Origin: Macrotrachela quadricornifera
Taxonomy: Eukaryota; Rotifera; Eurotatoria; Philodinida; Philodinidae
Assembly (NCBI GenBank): GCA_022393335.1
Contig: JAJEKB010001365.1
Location: 122,081 to 186,080, forward strand
Reading direction: 5' to 3'
DNA: 64,000 nucleotides
Both the position numbers and the translations under genes were made by a program. Numbering within the stretch: position 1 is the first letter of the stretch; the number at the start of each line of letters is the position of its first letter. Below, piece after piece: positions 34,699 to 47,476 of this stretch. The notes beneath the pieces were generated by a model. That model was not told the DNA's origin. It searched no databases and worked only from the letters and a program-made list of their open reading frames with translations.

Positions 34699-37001
34699 CT
34701 AATCATTCTGATTAATAGTCTGTAATTGTTGTTTCATTTGATAAATTTCATTTATATAATATTGAACAAAATCATGAAAAGTTTCCATTGTTTTTCCATC
34801 AATTGTTTGTTCATTTTGTTTAAATAATTGTTGTTCTTGAGAAATAAATTCTTTAAAAAGACAAATTTTTTCTTGAAGAAAATTTATTTGAATTTGATAT
34901 CTTTCTAATTGTTGATTCATTAAATATTCTGCATCAGATATTACAGGCGTACGATTTTCAATTACAGATAAAATATCATCAACATTTGATGAAAGTTGTT
35001 TTCGACGAGAACATTCCTATTTAAAAAAGAAAAGAAAAGGTCTAATTATTGATTTAATAAAATAACAATGAGAACAAACTATTTGAAGTACTCTATGTTT
35101 CCAAAGGAACATTTTTTGTTAAAATAAAACATAATCAAAAGAATTTTACTTGTTGATATTGTTGATTTAATAATTGTATTTTTTGTTGAATTTCTTCGAA
35201 TTTTTTATTTAATTCTTGATAAGCAATTAATTGTGTTTGATAAAAATCATGTAAATATCGTTGTTTATTGTCTAATTCTATTCGAGCTTTTTCTTGTTTT
35301 TCAATATATTGAATAGAAAATAATTTTAAAAATTTGAAAATATTTTTTTCAAAATCAGAGTTTGAAATATTTGTTATTGTTGATGATGATGAAAGTGTTA
35401 AATGTGGAAATGATTCATCACGATGAAGAATCATACGAATACGATTAAGAAATTCTGATGATATATTAAATTTTATTGGTTGAAATAATTCATGAGATTT
35501 TTTAATTGATGTTAATGGATAAGATAAAGAATGAGGACGAATAAGAATTAATTCCTTAAATTAAAAATTACTTTTAAAATAATAAAACAAAATTAAAAGA
35601 AAAGAAAACCTTATGTTGATTATTTTGTGTTTTAGTAATAATTGCTAAACATTGTCCATTATTATTTGTTTGAATTAAACTAATTTGTTGTATAGAATAA
35701 TTTGATTTAATTAAATGTTGAATTATTGTTGATGATAATTCTTTTTGTTTTTCTTCAATTTGATTAATCCAACATATTTCAATTAAATATATATTTGATA
35801 ATGAATCACATATATAATAAATATTTTTATTAAGTTTATCATTAATTATATATTTTATTATTTTATTATTTTCATTTGATAAATTAATTGAATCAATTGT
35901 AAATAAATAATCTTCATCGTCTGATGGATTTAAATAAATACATTGATTTATTTCACATTTATTATTTGTTAATATTAATATTGGAATATTTGAATAAGAT
36001 AAACAAATCATATTTGAATTACTATAGTTAGCACCATAATTATCAAATTTTGATGGAAGAATACGAAGAGGACCAATAAATTCTGATGTAAATATTCGAT
36101 CACTAAAAAAAAAAAAACAATAAAAAGTTTTTCATAAAATAGACTTTAATTGATATTGAATTCGGATTCTTTTTAATAAATTCTAATGAAACGATGATGC
36201 GTTTTTTTTTCAATCTGCTAGTGAAATCTAAGATAGGATAAAATATAAATTTACTTGTTGGTTAATTGATTTTGATTAATTTCCATAACAAAAATATCTC
36301 CATTAGTTTTTAAAGCAAAAAGAAGAATCAATACTAAATCATCTTGTATTCTTTTTGTTATATCTAATTTAATAATATCTGATGTTTGTTGAAGTGAGAT
36401 TTTTTTATTTGGTGTTTCATTAGTTTTTCCTTTTTCTTTAATTGTTATTTCAACAGAAAATGTTTGAAGATATTCAATTTTTTTATTTTTTGATGGTTGA
36501 ATTATATAAAGATGACATTCAGATGATGATGGAATTGAATATACAATTATAAAATAAAATGATGATAACCAAATAAAATCAATTAAGAAATGATTTATTA
36601 ATGTTAAATTTTCTTCTAATGGAGGAACAATATGTAATGGACAAAGACGAGAACCTAAATTAATAATAATTAAGAAAATATTATTTTTCTCTTTTTAAAA
36701 TACCTTTAGAAGGTGAACTATTTGATTGTGGTAAAAAAACAAGATATGCATTTTTATCAGAAATAAGAGCAATTATTGTTTCATCTTGATTAAGAATTAA
36801 TCGTCGAATAGGTAATATTGAAGATGATGATAAATGTAAATGATCTATTGATAGATTATTAGATTTGTTAATTTCATTTAATGAAGAAACAATAAGACAA
36901 TGATTTGATGAATCATAACCAAAAAGAGATGATTTTCCAAATGTAAATACTTCAACATTTGGCAAGTCTAGAGGAAAATGAATTGGATTTGACAATGACA
37001 T
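34699..37001 (-). CDS. NUP88: Nucleoporin NUP88
   Basis: Five exons (36704-37001, 36255-36654, 35610-36102, 35150-35554, 34699-35016) join in phase with GT..AG introns to 637 aa. The first in-frame ATG is at 37001; a longer frame to 37025 would need GTG. NUP88 sits on the cytoplasmic face of the nuclear pore with NUP214 and NUP62 and supports nuclear export. The N-terminal ~400 residues look like the NUP88 propeller: LILNQDETIIALIS, then an LLFALKTNGDIFVMEI strand set, then GPLRILPSKFDNYG, which matches the vertebrate GPL-x-P-x3-DNYG block. The C-terminal ~200 residues are charged coiled coil, with TPVISDAEYLM corresponding to the vertebrate LPVLSDSE region. The protein is about 100 residues shorter than vertebrate NUP88. 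I see no damage. Confidence 0.85.
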
Positions 37002-38392
37002 TACATGAAATCTTAATAAATTCACTTAGAATAATATTTTAATAGAAAAGTATAGTCAGGATAAAATGGATAAACGACAACTCTTTTCTGATTAGATGAA
37101 CAATGTTTTTAACAACAGATGTCGCTTCATCGTTTTCAAAATATTTTTATATTACAAGATTGAAGAGAATTTTACGGATAGATTGGTTACTATAGATATC
37201 GCGACATATTCCAGCCAATTAGTATATTAGATTCTCTTCGATCTTCAGCTTCGGTCAACTATTAAAATCAAATTTCAATTCATCTTTTTTTATTATTGTT
37301 CAAAACAAATATTAAACGATTTTTCGATGAATAAAATGAATTGAATGTTAATAACGAATATATTCAAATTTTAATTATTATTTAATTCAATTGATGATGA
37401 AGAAATCTGGTATCATATATCAATATAGAATTAAAATAAAATTACGCACTTGACAAAGGACATTCGTTTGAGTAGTAATCAAAGATAAAATCTCAAAAAA
37501 ATTTTCAACTACTAGGATTATATGATCAAGAGAAATTCCAAAAGATATCTAGAATCATCTATCAGTTCAAAAATCATACTTTGTACTATCGAAGATCTGA
37601 GTGTACCACTGGGCAGAGCTCATCAAGCTACATCGTACACTAGTGTTGTCATAACACAGTAAATTAGGGTAGCTTTTACTTAAATATGTTGCTAGAATTT
37701 TATTAAGAAAATACAGTATTTTGGTCAACGGAAAATTTGATTGCACTATTGAATAGAGCTCGTCAAGTTGTATAAGGTATTCTGATAAATTACTAGGGTA
37801 CAGATTAATATGCGAATGTTCGCTGAAAAAAGTCAGATTTGCTGCTAACTTCACGAACATGAAAATTTTGATCTAAAATTTTGTACACATGGAGGTCTTG
37901 GTTAGACTACCTCATATATACACTTTCTTTAAACTCGGTGTAGGATGTCTATGTATTGAGCAATTCGTATCTTGATAATACAACATGTACAATTATCTAT
38001 TCTACATTTTTATTTTTCATTATATTTGGTTTCGAACTGGCGAGCAAAATCATGAATGAAAACATGTAATATCAATGTAATATTCGATTGAGTAATCCAA
38101 AGAAAGCGAATTGTTATTTTCTTTCTCACTAATACTTTGCAGTATCTCTTCAAGTATATCATTTAGACTGTAAATCAATTCATAATTTCAATACACGAAT
38201 AAGTTCAATTTTTTCAGATATTGGTATCAAAAGACAAACTGTTTCCTCTAGTATTGTGTGACAAATATAGATGCAGATTGTTTTTGATAGTTTAAGAAAC
38301 GATTCGTTTATATTAAGCAGATATTTATTCGGATTAAATAAAATGATTAATTTTTTCAATAAAAATTAAAATAATTCAGTCAATATAAATGT
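37002..38392. other. Intergenic upstream of NUP88
   Basis: No gene is supported. The 97-aa frame at 37567-37860 (-) contains a near-repeated GAGCTCRTCAAG word (37616 and 37757) and looks repeat-derived. The 5' flank of NUP88 lies at the left edge and the 3' flank of the RGM-like gene at the right edge. Confidence 0.5.
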
Positions 38393-39573
38393 TTATTTAT
38401 TGTTTAAATTTTGTGCCTTGTAATTATTAATAATTTGAGAAGTTAGTTGTCCAGCTATTTTATTTATACGTTCAATCATAGTTGATGCTTGTTGCATCCT
38501 TGTTTGAATCTGTTCGAGAGATGTTGCATTTAATGTCATCCATGTTGAAACTATATTCTCTACGGCTTCTTCTGCATACTATTAAATAAACAAAATTAGT
38601 GTAAAATAATTTTTAATTGAATAAATTTTACTTTCTTATTGCCCATGACAGTAACATCGGTTACACAAGCTCGATGTGTTGCTTGAACAAATTCTTTCAT
38701 TTTGATTGGTACTAAAGACTTTGTTCCAGTAAATTCTTGCAAATAAATATCACAAATCTGTTCTGCCATTGCACTTGTCATTTGATCTTCGGATAATGTA
38801 CGAGGAAGTAATGATCGAGCAAAATTTGTTTTTGGTACAGGACAACCTTTGACACATAATCCTCTTGATTTGTTTGCATTTATTAATGATGTCCATAAAT
38901 CAAGTTTGTAATGGGTACTCTAAGAAAAATAATTTTCATATTTTAGAATTTCATAAAAAACCACTATTTTTACATACTCGATTTTCAATTTCTATACGTA
39001 AATCACCATTTGGATAATTAATCTTCATGACCCGACCAATTGAAATAGCTTAAATAAAAAAAAATATATATTAACGACAAAAAAGCAATGTTGAATATAT
39101 TTATTTTTTTATACCGACTGAACCACATCTAAATTCGCGTAAAGATGACTTGAAATTATGTTCATTGAACGAACAAACATCGTCATCAGAACTTTCTTCT
39201 TCGAAGAGTATGACAGAAAACTATGTATATTGTAAAACAATTGTTTTTTTCGCTTAGAATTTTTCAATTTACTTACTGATATAATATATCCATACATAGT
39301 TCCTTGATTAACAACCTGAATTTCGACATATTTATTACGAAAAAAGACTACTGGAGATTCAGCCAGATCACAAGCTGTAGTCATTGGATATCCTTGTTTG
39401 TTTAGAACAAACGGCGTCAGATATGGATCTCCATAAATATTACAATGAACAATCGAGTTGTTGCCTAAATTGGAAGTACATACATATGAAATATAGAATA
39501 TTAGACAGACTTTGAGAACTAATAGTTCCTGCAATAAAGACGACAACAATAGTACCAATCAAAGTCCACATAA
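38393..39573 (-). CDS. Repulsive guidance molecule (RGM)-like secreted protein
   Basis: Five exons (39277-39573, 39115-39220, 38978-39048, 38632-38919, 38393-38578) join in phase to 315 aa. The N terminus (MWTLIGTIVVVSLLQELLVL) is a hydrophobic signal-like stretch. The order of features fits the RGM C-terminal/vWD-like domain: HCNIYGDPYLTPF corresponds to the CxIYGDPHL site where RGMs cleave themselves at Asp-Pro, then NKYVEIQVVNQG, later LCVKGCP, and finally HRACVTDVTVMGN followed by YAEEAV, equivalent to the ACVFDLLTTGD region. Known RGMs are GPI-anchored co-receptors for BMPs and neogenin. Here His of GDPH is Tyr, and the C terminus (YKAQNLNNK) lacks the hydrophobic tail of a GPI signal, so a soluble protein is suggested. 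The N-terminal RGM domain is absent. An acidic SSDDD insert lies in exon 2. Confidence 0.7.
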
Positions 39574-41452
39574 TCTAATAGGATATTATTGAGATGTTTT
39601 ATAAGATTGATGTTATCAGTTTATATAGGTTTGTTTCTTTCTCTTGAGCAAATTTGTCTCGACAGATCAAATAACAAATATTCGAAGTTCGGTAGACATA
39701 GTTTTCTTTTTCAGTTGATATAACAGCAATGTCATGAATATTTTATTTGAGAAAGGAAGTAATATCATCTGACAAAAACAATGATTAATCAAGTACATTG
39801 AAATATGACGAATATCCAAGGGAGAAAAAGCTGCTTGCAATCAAAGCAATCATTGACAATCAGATATGAGCCATTTTTAACCTTTTTGTCCGCTATTGTA
39901 CGGATAATACATATTAATGTCTGGGCTACATAAAAGATGACTCTCGTACACTCCAGATTGGCTCGATCGTGACTATGTTTTGTTCTTGTAATAGGGAGGA
40001 AAAGCGTTACTGAATCTGATTAGTAGAGAGATTTTTTTTATCGACTAGTCAGATTGTAGTAAGATTTTCCCCTCTAATATAAGGACAAAACACAGTCATG
40101 TTCGAGCTAATCTGGGGGTTATCCGATGTCCTCTTCCATATGCTCCGAACAACGCCATGGTGCGACTATATTCGAGTAAAGAAAAACTCAAAATTATATG
40201 ACACTTGTCCATCGCACTGATTGACACCCAATTTGAAGTACATAGAATGCTTAATAAAAGAAACTTAAACTTTGTACAATTTGTTAAGTAAGAAATCTTA
40301 ACTTTAAGTTAAGTTAAAGTGTCCACTCTATTGATAATCATCTGTCAATCAAAGCAATCTTTGCAATCAAAAATTCGGCTTTTTTCCCCTCGCATATCCG
40401 TCCATTCCGTTTCAAGTATTCCAATAGATAAAACAAAGTTTATTATTAGTTAGAAACGACCGTCAAATGATCTACTATGTTATGTAAGTCAATGAAAAGT
40501 TAACATGTCTTAATTTAACGAATTCAATAAAATCCTTGTCATGTTTATGTTGATTTTTTTTTCTTTGCTCTCCGATTTTCCCGTGTTTACCGATCATTGG
40601 ACAAAGTTAACAAGTTTATAAGAGAATCGAAGTCTGAATATATTAATGGAAGAATGTTTTTAAATGAAGATGTTATTACTAACAAAAGAATCATATAAGT
40701 ATCCACAGCAAGCACGAGGAAATTGAGGACAATTCGTCGGGTATGAAATCTTGATCAACTAAAGTTTATCTTTTGATATTGAAATATTTAATTATCGTCG
40801 TCACAATATAAAAGCATACCATATAATCCCATGTTGCCACTTTTTAAACAACTGTGTTGCAGTTCGATCGCAATTGAATATATGAAATGATATTTAATAA
40901 TGACTTTGTGAATCACGTAAACGAGGCAGGTTACTTATATTACGAAATTGCATAGAGAAAAAGTAAAGAAACACAGTACGATGTATGCTGCTTTCTTTTT
41001 CTCTTTGATGAAGACACACGATGATCATTATTGTATCTATAATGGGATTTCGTATCTATATCACATCAATATCTAAGATAACTTTTGAACAGACGAAGCA
41101 AAATCTATATCATTCTGGTAACATATAAAAGTCAATTAAGATTGATTCGATAGTTGCATATATAATCATTCAAAAAAAAATCAAATTTCATTAGTTTTGC
41201 ACTCAAATTAAAAATAAAGATTCACTCGTAGAAGTGAGAATGTTTTTCTGAACATACTGAAACTTATATTTTCATCAGAAGAAAGTTTATTCATATATGA
41301 AGATATTGAACGAAATATAAAATATGACGTTTTAATGCGAGAATAGAATATTTTTAGAATGAATTCATAAAAACAAAAAAGGCATTTCATTGTTAGTAAT
41401 TAGACTAAGTGAGATTAGTAGATCTAATTTTATAGTCACTATTAAATCGAAT
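39574..41452. other. Intergenic containing an inverted-repeat element
   Basis: The main structure is the 39807-40402 inverted-repeat element. The rest has no recognisable gene; open frames at 41208-41390 and 41365-41547 (-) lie in the 3' flank or overlap the ATPase end. Confidence 0.55.
39807..40402. mobile_element. 596-bp terminal-inverted-repeat element
   Basis: The left end GACGAATATCCAAGGGAGAA and the reverse complement of the right end (GACGGATATGCGAGGGGAAA) match over ~27 bp. A second inverted pair lies inside: CCAGATTGGCTCGATCGTGA near 39951 against the complement of 40065-40130, both reading on through a TATGTTTTGTTCTT-like block. It has no open frame and no certain target duplication, so it is a MITE or foldback element. 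Confidence 0.65.
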
Positions 41453-44400
41453 TCACCAAGCAATTTTGGCAAGAATACCTTTTGGCCATTTTCGTACACA
41501 TAATTTTCGTAATTCGTCAATAAGAAGCCAAAGTGCACCAAAACCAATAGTTGGTAAAATATATTTTACAGGTATAGGTTGAGTTTGAAATGTATTATTA
41601 AACCAAACTACACGTGTAACAAGTAATTGCACACCAGTTGAAGCGGCAATAGCTAATAAAACGTACCAATTTCGACTTTTTCCCCAAAATGGATTATGCT
41701 GAATAATCGATGCATAACGTGTTCTTGTAGCAAAAAAATTTATCATTTGAAAAACACATGTCGAACAATAATAAGCACTTTGTGCAGCAGCTGTCATTCG
41801 TTGTAGTTCATCCGATGATTGTGTAAGAGGAGGATTTTTACCAAAATGTTCAAATGTAAACATAAATGAATAAAATGGTACACCATTATCAATCCAATAA
41901 TAACAATAACTAAAAAATCCAACGAATGTTGCAGCATTTCCAGCAAGCATAAATGCATGAAATAATAAACGTAAATTAAGCATTCGATCTTTCGAACGTA
42001 TTGATGGTGGACGAGACATAATATCACGTTCAGGTTTTTCATTTGCCATTGCTAATGATAGAAATACGTCTAAAGACGAAAATAAAAGAATAATTTTATT
42101 TAGAAAAATTATTTTACAGAGCTTTTTTTTTACCATTAATCATACAAAATGTGATCGCTAAAAAAGCCGATAATGCTAAAGGCATACCAAACCATAAATT
42201 AAAAAATATTGGCCAAATTTGTGACCATGATCCTAAATTGAACAAATAATCAAGAAAACTTATTTTAAACATATCAAATATACCTCCTGGAAGTAAATGT
42301 ATAGCAACTTTTTTTAAATTATCACTAACTAATCGACCTGTTTCAATTGCTCGAATAATTGATGAAAAATTATTATCAAGTAATATCATATCACCAGCAT
42401 CTTTTGATACATCTGTACCCGATTGCATTGCTACACCAAGATGAGCATATTTTAATGGAAGTGCATCATTTGTTCCATCACCAGTTACAGCAACAGTTTC
42501 ACCACGACGTTGAAATTCTGTAACTATACTAAGTTTTTGTTCAGGTGATGTTCTAGCGAATATAATTTCTTGATGTGATAGAACCCAATCCCACATATAA
42601 TCATCCATATTATCAATTTCATTTCCCGTTACCTATGTAATAAAAAAAACAAATTATTAAAATTAATGATCCAAATTTTCAACTTACAATAACACCGAAT
42701 GGAATATAATTCAACCGATTAGCATCTTCATTTGTATTTGTACTAACAGGATCCGTGAATTTATTTTTACATGAACTAATCATACGTTTATACCATGGAA
42801 GTTTATTACCAACTTCATGATTATTCTCTCCAATATTTAAATTAAGTTTAGTTACAAGAGTAACTTCATGTTTTTCTAATAAATGATTATTACGATAAAG
42901 ATCAATAATTATTTTATTATTTTCATCTTTTTTTGATTTGAATGTATCAATACCATTATTAATTGAAATTTCTGATGAGAAAATATTAACTTGATTAGCA
43001 ATAGATTTTGCCGTTGTTGGATGATCTCCAGTGACCATAGCTACTCGAATACCAGCATGACGAGCTTTCAAAACAGCATCTGGAACTTCAACTCGAGGTG
43101 GATCAATCAATGCAAATAGACCAATAAATGTATAATTATTTGAAGGAAAACCATGTAAATGATCAGTACGATGTTCATTGAGATATTCATTAAATTCATT
43201 TTCTTCAACTTTTTGTTGACATTGAGCAACAAGTCTATAACCATCTTTTCCAAATGTTTCTTGTCGTTGAACAATCATTTGTCGAATATCATCAGTTAAT
43301 AATTCAATATCTCCATGTTTTGTTTTATATGTTGAACAACGTTGTAGAACAAAATCAGGTGCACCTTTCATTAAAATCACAACTGTTGATACGCAATGTT
43401 CTAATTTATTTGCTGTAATCATTAATTTCATATTTGAATTAAATGGAAGAACATGTAAACGATAATTTTTCAAACGTGTTTGTATCATATCAATTCCACA
43501 AGCATCATTACACATTTTATAAAGAGCAGTATCAGCAGCATCACCGACAATTTTTTTTTCACGTTTCATATCAGTTGAATCACCATCATATTCAACATTA
43601 GCAACAACTTGTTGCCAACAAGTTGTACTTCAGCATTATTACATAAACATGCACCAAGTAAAAGATCATGAATAACTTCAATGGATACATTCGTTTCATT
43701 CGATGCTCGACGTTCAATTAATTCCGTACCATTTTCGATTTGTTCTTCTTGAGAAGATGATTGCTCTCTTGGCTGAATAGTTGGAACAGTATAGATGCCA
43801 TCTAAATCCCAAAGAAGATGTGTTACTGTCATTTGATTTTGTGTTAAAGTTCCTGTTTTATCTGTTGCAATAACTGATACAGAATTAAATGTTTCGACTA
43901 TTTGAAGACTTTTTACAAGAACTTTTTGTCGATACATTCGTTTGGCAACAATAGTTAACACTACAAAAACCAAAATCAATGATACGATACCAAAAAACAA
44001 AAAAAAGATTTCATCGAATATTTTCTTACCAAATGTTACACATGATGGAAGACCAACAGGAAGAAAAGCAACAATCATTCCAACAGAATTAACAATATTA
44101 CTATTGTAGGTAATAAATGTTGGATGATCACGTTGAAGCCATGCACCCCAAGTAATCCATAAGATTACAACAGCAATAATTGTACCAATACAAACAAATA
44201 ATAAAAAACGATTGAATTCACGATGAAGTCCTAATGTTTAAAAATGAATTGATTTATTTTATTATTTAAATATTATAAATTTACCTGTTATTTCATCTCC
44301 ACCATTTCCTTGTGTAAGTTTTGACATGCGACCAATCATTGTTTGATCTCCAATAGCAATAACAACACCTTCTCCAGTACCTTGTTCAATCATTGAAGAA

Positions 44401-45142
44401 CAATAAACAATATTTCTTGATTCTACCATTATTGTATTTGTACATTCAATCGTACATGAAATTGCTTCGGATTCACCTGTTAAATTTGCATTGTTCACCT
44501 AAAATGATAATAAATTCAATTTTCTTCTTGTAGATTCAACAAAAAAACCTTTAAACCATCACAAGTAATAAGACGTAAATCAGCTGGAAGTTTTTCACCC
44601 ATTCGAATAAGTACGATATCACCTGGAACCAGTTCCTCTGCAACGATCTGTTGTTCAACACCATGACGTCGTACAGTTGTTAATGTTGGAAGAAGATTTG
44701 CAAATGATGCAACAATTTTAATTGATTTAATTACTTGATATGAATCGAGAATACCATTTAGAAAGATAATCAAACATAAAACAATGCCTAATGCAAGGTT
44801 AGCTATTTGAGGATCAGGTTCACCAAATGGTTTCCAAGCAAGAAAAGCAAATATAGCGGCGATCCATAAAAAGATATTAAAACCAGTTAATAATTGAGAG
44901 AAAAATATCCAGATGTAACTTGGTTTTTTAGGAGGTGTTAATTTATTTTCACCATGTTGTTTTTGAAGTTGAAGAACTTGATCTGTTGATAAACCACTGA
45001 TTTGATTTGTTTGAAATCGAAGAAATAAATCATGAAGAGAAAGCATATGAAAATTATCATTTTTCGATATTGAAATATTTGCCGATTGAATATTAGCTGA
45101 TTCAATGTTTTCTTCGGCTTGTTCATCCATCGATGTTGGCAT
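41453..45142 (-). CDS. Divergent Na+/K+-ATPase-family P-type ATPase (frameshifted)
   Basis: Exons 44549-45142, 44285-44498, 44030-44230, 42688-43960, 42146-42632 and 41453-42069 join in phase except for a 14-bp quasi-palindromic insertion at about 43610-43625; without it the product is 1123 aa. Upstream, 45168-45290 holds a probable 5'UTR intron. Catalytic landmarks are present: LTGESEA (actuator), DKTGTLT with the phosphorylated Asp near 43862, KGAPD, MVTGDHPTTAKSIA and VTGDGTNDALPLK, an altered TGDGVNDSPALK. About ten membrane segments are placed as in P2C pumps. Unusually, PEGL in M4 reads PVGL, and the M6 segment reads FFNLWFGMPLA where alpha subunits have IDLGTDMVPA, so residues that coordinate Na+/K+ are missing. 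Transported ion is unknown. The frameshift may be an assembly error or a real lesion. Confidence 0.8.
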
Positions 45143-45892
45143 AACACGATTGGTGGGAATAGAGATCGCTGACAAAAGATCTTTCGATCAATTGTTAGCC
45201 ATAAATACGAATTACTTAGAAGACTCCAGTAATACATAAATCTATACAAATAACAATGAATGATAGAACTTTTCATCATGTAAACTTACCTAGCTTAGAT
45301 GCTGTACGTAAAAAAGTATGTAATGGTAAATACAGATATTTAATTCAGACGGTGGACCCAAACTAGTTTGTGTCTTGAATATTATATTAAATTTATTATA
45401 AAGGCAGATAGAAAGAATAAAAAGGAAATTTTAATACGATACGCTGACAACAACCAGCAAATGTATGATCAATGGTATACGTTTGTTCGTTCTTCTCGTT
45501 TATATATACACCGTCGAACAATGTACTTATTTGTCCTCAACGTTTGAAAAAAATTTATAGTCATTGCATCAGGCATGCATTCATGCATATAACGAATGTG
45601 GTTTTTCGTTTTCACTACTTCTCCAGATGAATGACATCCTTGCCTAATTGGTTAACGGGATAAAGAGAAAAGAAAAAAAATGTATTGACTGATCTATCTT
45701 GAGCAGTAAGAAAGAATAAATGAAAGATGACGTAGTGTTATTTCATAAAGCGATCTAGATAATAATTATTAGGAAAAAGAGCAATTCAATTTTGCACTGA
45801 TAAGCTCAGATTCAGTATAACTAACGGTGTTTCCTTTAAATATTCCAGGTTGAGAAATCAGATGATAAGATCGAACTCTGACTCCTATATAA

Positions 45893-46574
45893 CAGATGCG
45901 GCAGAATAAAGGCTCCTCTTAGTATTTTAGAGATTTCTCTTCTTTTTTTTCTTATGATTAAGAGATTTTTTTAACCAAACGATGCAGCTTGAAATTCTCT
46001 AAAATTATTTGAAAAAATGAAAACTAAAAACATACAAAATACTCGACTTTCAAACTACTTAGGAATAATGAATGACCATACTTTGCGTGTAATTTTTATC
46101 ACTTCATCATATTAACAATACGAACCATACGGAAAGATACAGCATGAAAAGCTCTACAGTTTACCAAAAACAATCACAAGAAAATAAGATAGGAAAAAAA
46201 TAAATTCAGCGTGTATTTTAAAAGAACTCATTTCCATCTGGTCAAAATCTGACTGCTCAAAGTTATGACTATTTTGAGATTGAAAGGTGCAATTATTAAA
46301 TAATCGATCTTATATAAATTGTACAGCTTTTCACGCTGTATCATTTCATATGTTTCCTTTTTTTTAGTGCAATGAAATAAGTAATGAAAATCTGGAACAC
46401 AAAATTTTCATCTTTTTTTAAATATTTTTGAAACAGGTCTTCATCTTAAAAGTATATGGTTTTGTCGAGAATTTTAAGTTTCATTGTTTGGTAAAAACAT
46501 TTTCTTAATAGTAAGAAAAAATATGGAGAGAAATCTCTAAAATACTAAGAGGATCATTTATTCTGTCGCACCTG
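45893..46574. mobile_element. 682-bp terminal-inverted-repeat element (MITE-like)
   Basis: The left end CAGATGCGGCAGAATAAAGG and the reverse complement of the right end (CAGGTGCGACAGAATAAATG) match, and the match continues through TCCTCTTAGTATTTTAGAGA and TTTCTC for ~70 bp. Inside, GATACAGCATGAAAAGCTCT near 46137 is inverted near 46320. The flanking octamers CTATATAA and TTAGACAA agree at 5 of 8 positions and could be a decayed hAT-type duplication. A related GTAGAGCTTTACACGCTGCA string occurs at about 51223. Confidence 0.65.
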
Positions 46575-46609
46575 TTAGACAATTCGACCGTACAGTCTAT
46601 ATCTTTTTT

Positions 46610-46858
46610 CTAAAAATATTGCAAGAAGATTTCTAAAGAAGAACAGTATTTCAGAAGTTTCAATTCTCTCTTCAATAATCTTAATTCTTTATATAGTTCT
46701 AAATGTATTAGAACAAACTCTCCAATACTCATTGAAATCAGTCTTTCATTTGCTTTGATGATAAGATGAGTAAGTGTAGCTGAATGATGCAAAAGAAAGA
46801 TTAAAAGATCATCATGATCATAGACACTAACAATACACACAGTTCTCAAATGAAACAA
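46610..46858 (-). pseudogene. Possible LRR/F-box gene scrap
   Basis: The frame encodes 82 aa with LLIFLLHHSATLTHLIIKAN and IGEFVLIHLELYKELRLLKR segments, which recall leucine-rich repeats of bdelloid F-box-type proteins. There is no F-box, no splice signal and no partner exon. It may equally be chance. Confidence 0.25.
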
Positions 46859-47476
46859 ATAACACTACTAAGTTAATTGAAGTGAAGATGCATCACTGTC
46901 GATTGAAAGTGATTCGATGGATGAAAATGGAGAATTGTATTAAATTAATAATGATGTGCGAATAATAGTTTAACATGATGAAAGAAAAGTCATTCATTTA
47001 TTAACATTGTCAGACGATGTTAAATATGAGAAGAGCTTGATTAATATAAGATCAGATATATCGTCAAAATATGTAAACAAAATCATATAACAGCATAAAT
47101 GATTATTTTTGCATTTACTTTTAACAACTACACTCTTTTTATACTCGTTGCCAAACAATTTTTTTTAATTTCTTTATATTATCTGTCCAAATAAAGAATT
47201 CAATATATGTCGTTATTTTGCACCAAATTCTCAAAAGTTAAATTTTTATAAAAGTTAGATAAAATCTTCAAATTCAAATTCAAATGTATTTAAAGAAAAA
47301 TAAAACGAAATGATTTACAGTTTAGTATAAAATACATACAAATAAAAGTACAGAAAATTTCTATTCGAAAAGAAATCAAATCATTTATTTATTAAGTTTG
47401 GATATAAACTTAGATGTTTATTAACATAATGTTTTGTGTTTAAATTGTAATCTTGATTAAATTCATAAATAAACAA

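Larger units (their letters stand above)
45143..47476. other. Intergenic with ATPase 5' flank and a TIR element
   Basis: The 5'UTR exon end of the ATPase is suggested by a G|GTAAGT donor at 45289/45290 and a TTTTGTCAG acceptor at 45169. Further on lies the 682-bp TIR element (45893-46574). The frame at 46610-46858 (-) has leucine-rich LRR-like text and may be a scrap of an F-box/LRR gene. The rest is AT-rich without features. Confidence 0.5.

Noticed and set aside
37567..37860. 97-aa minus-strand frame beginning MFVKLAANLTFF
   Set aside because: It spans an internal sequence duplication typical of repeats and shows no domain.
41794..42042. 82-aa frame antisense/out of frame within the ATPase last exon
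   Set aside because: It overlaps conserved C-terminal membrane segments of the ATPase in another frame and has no support.
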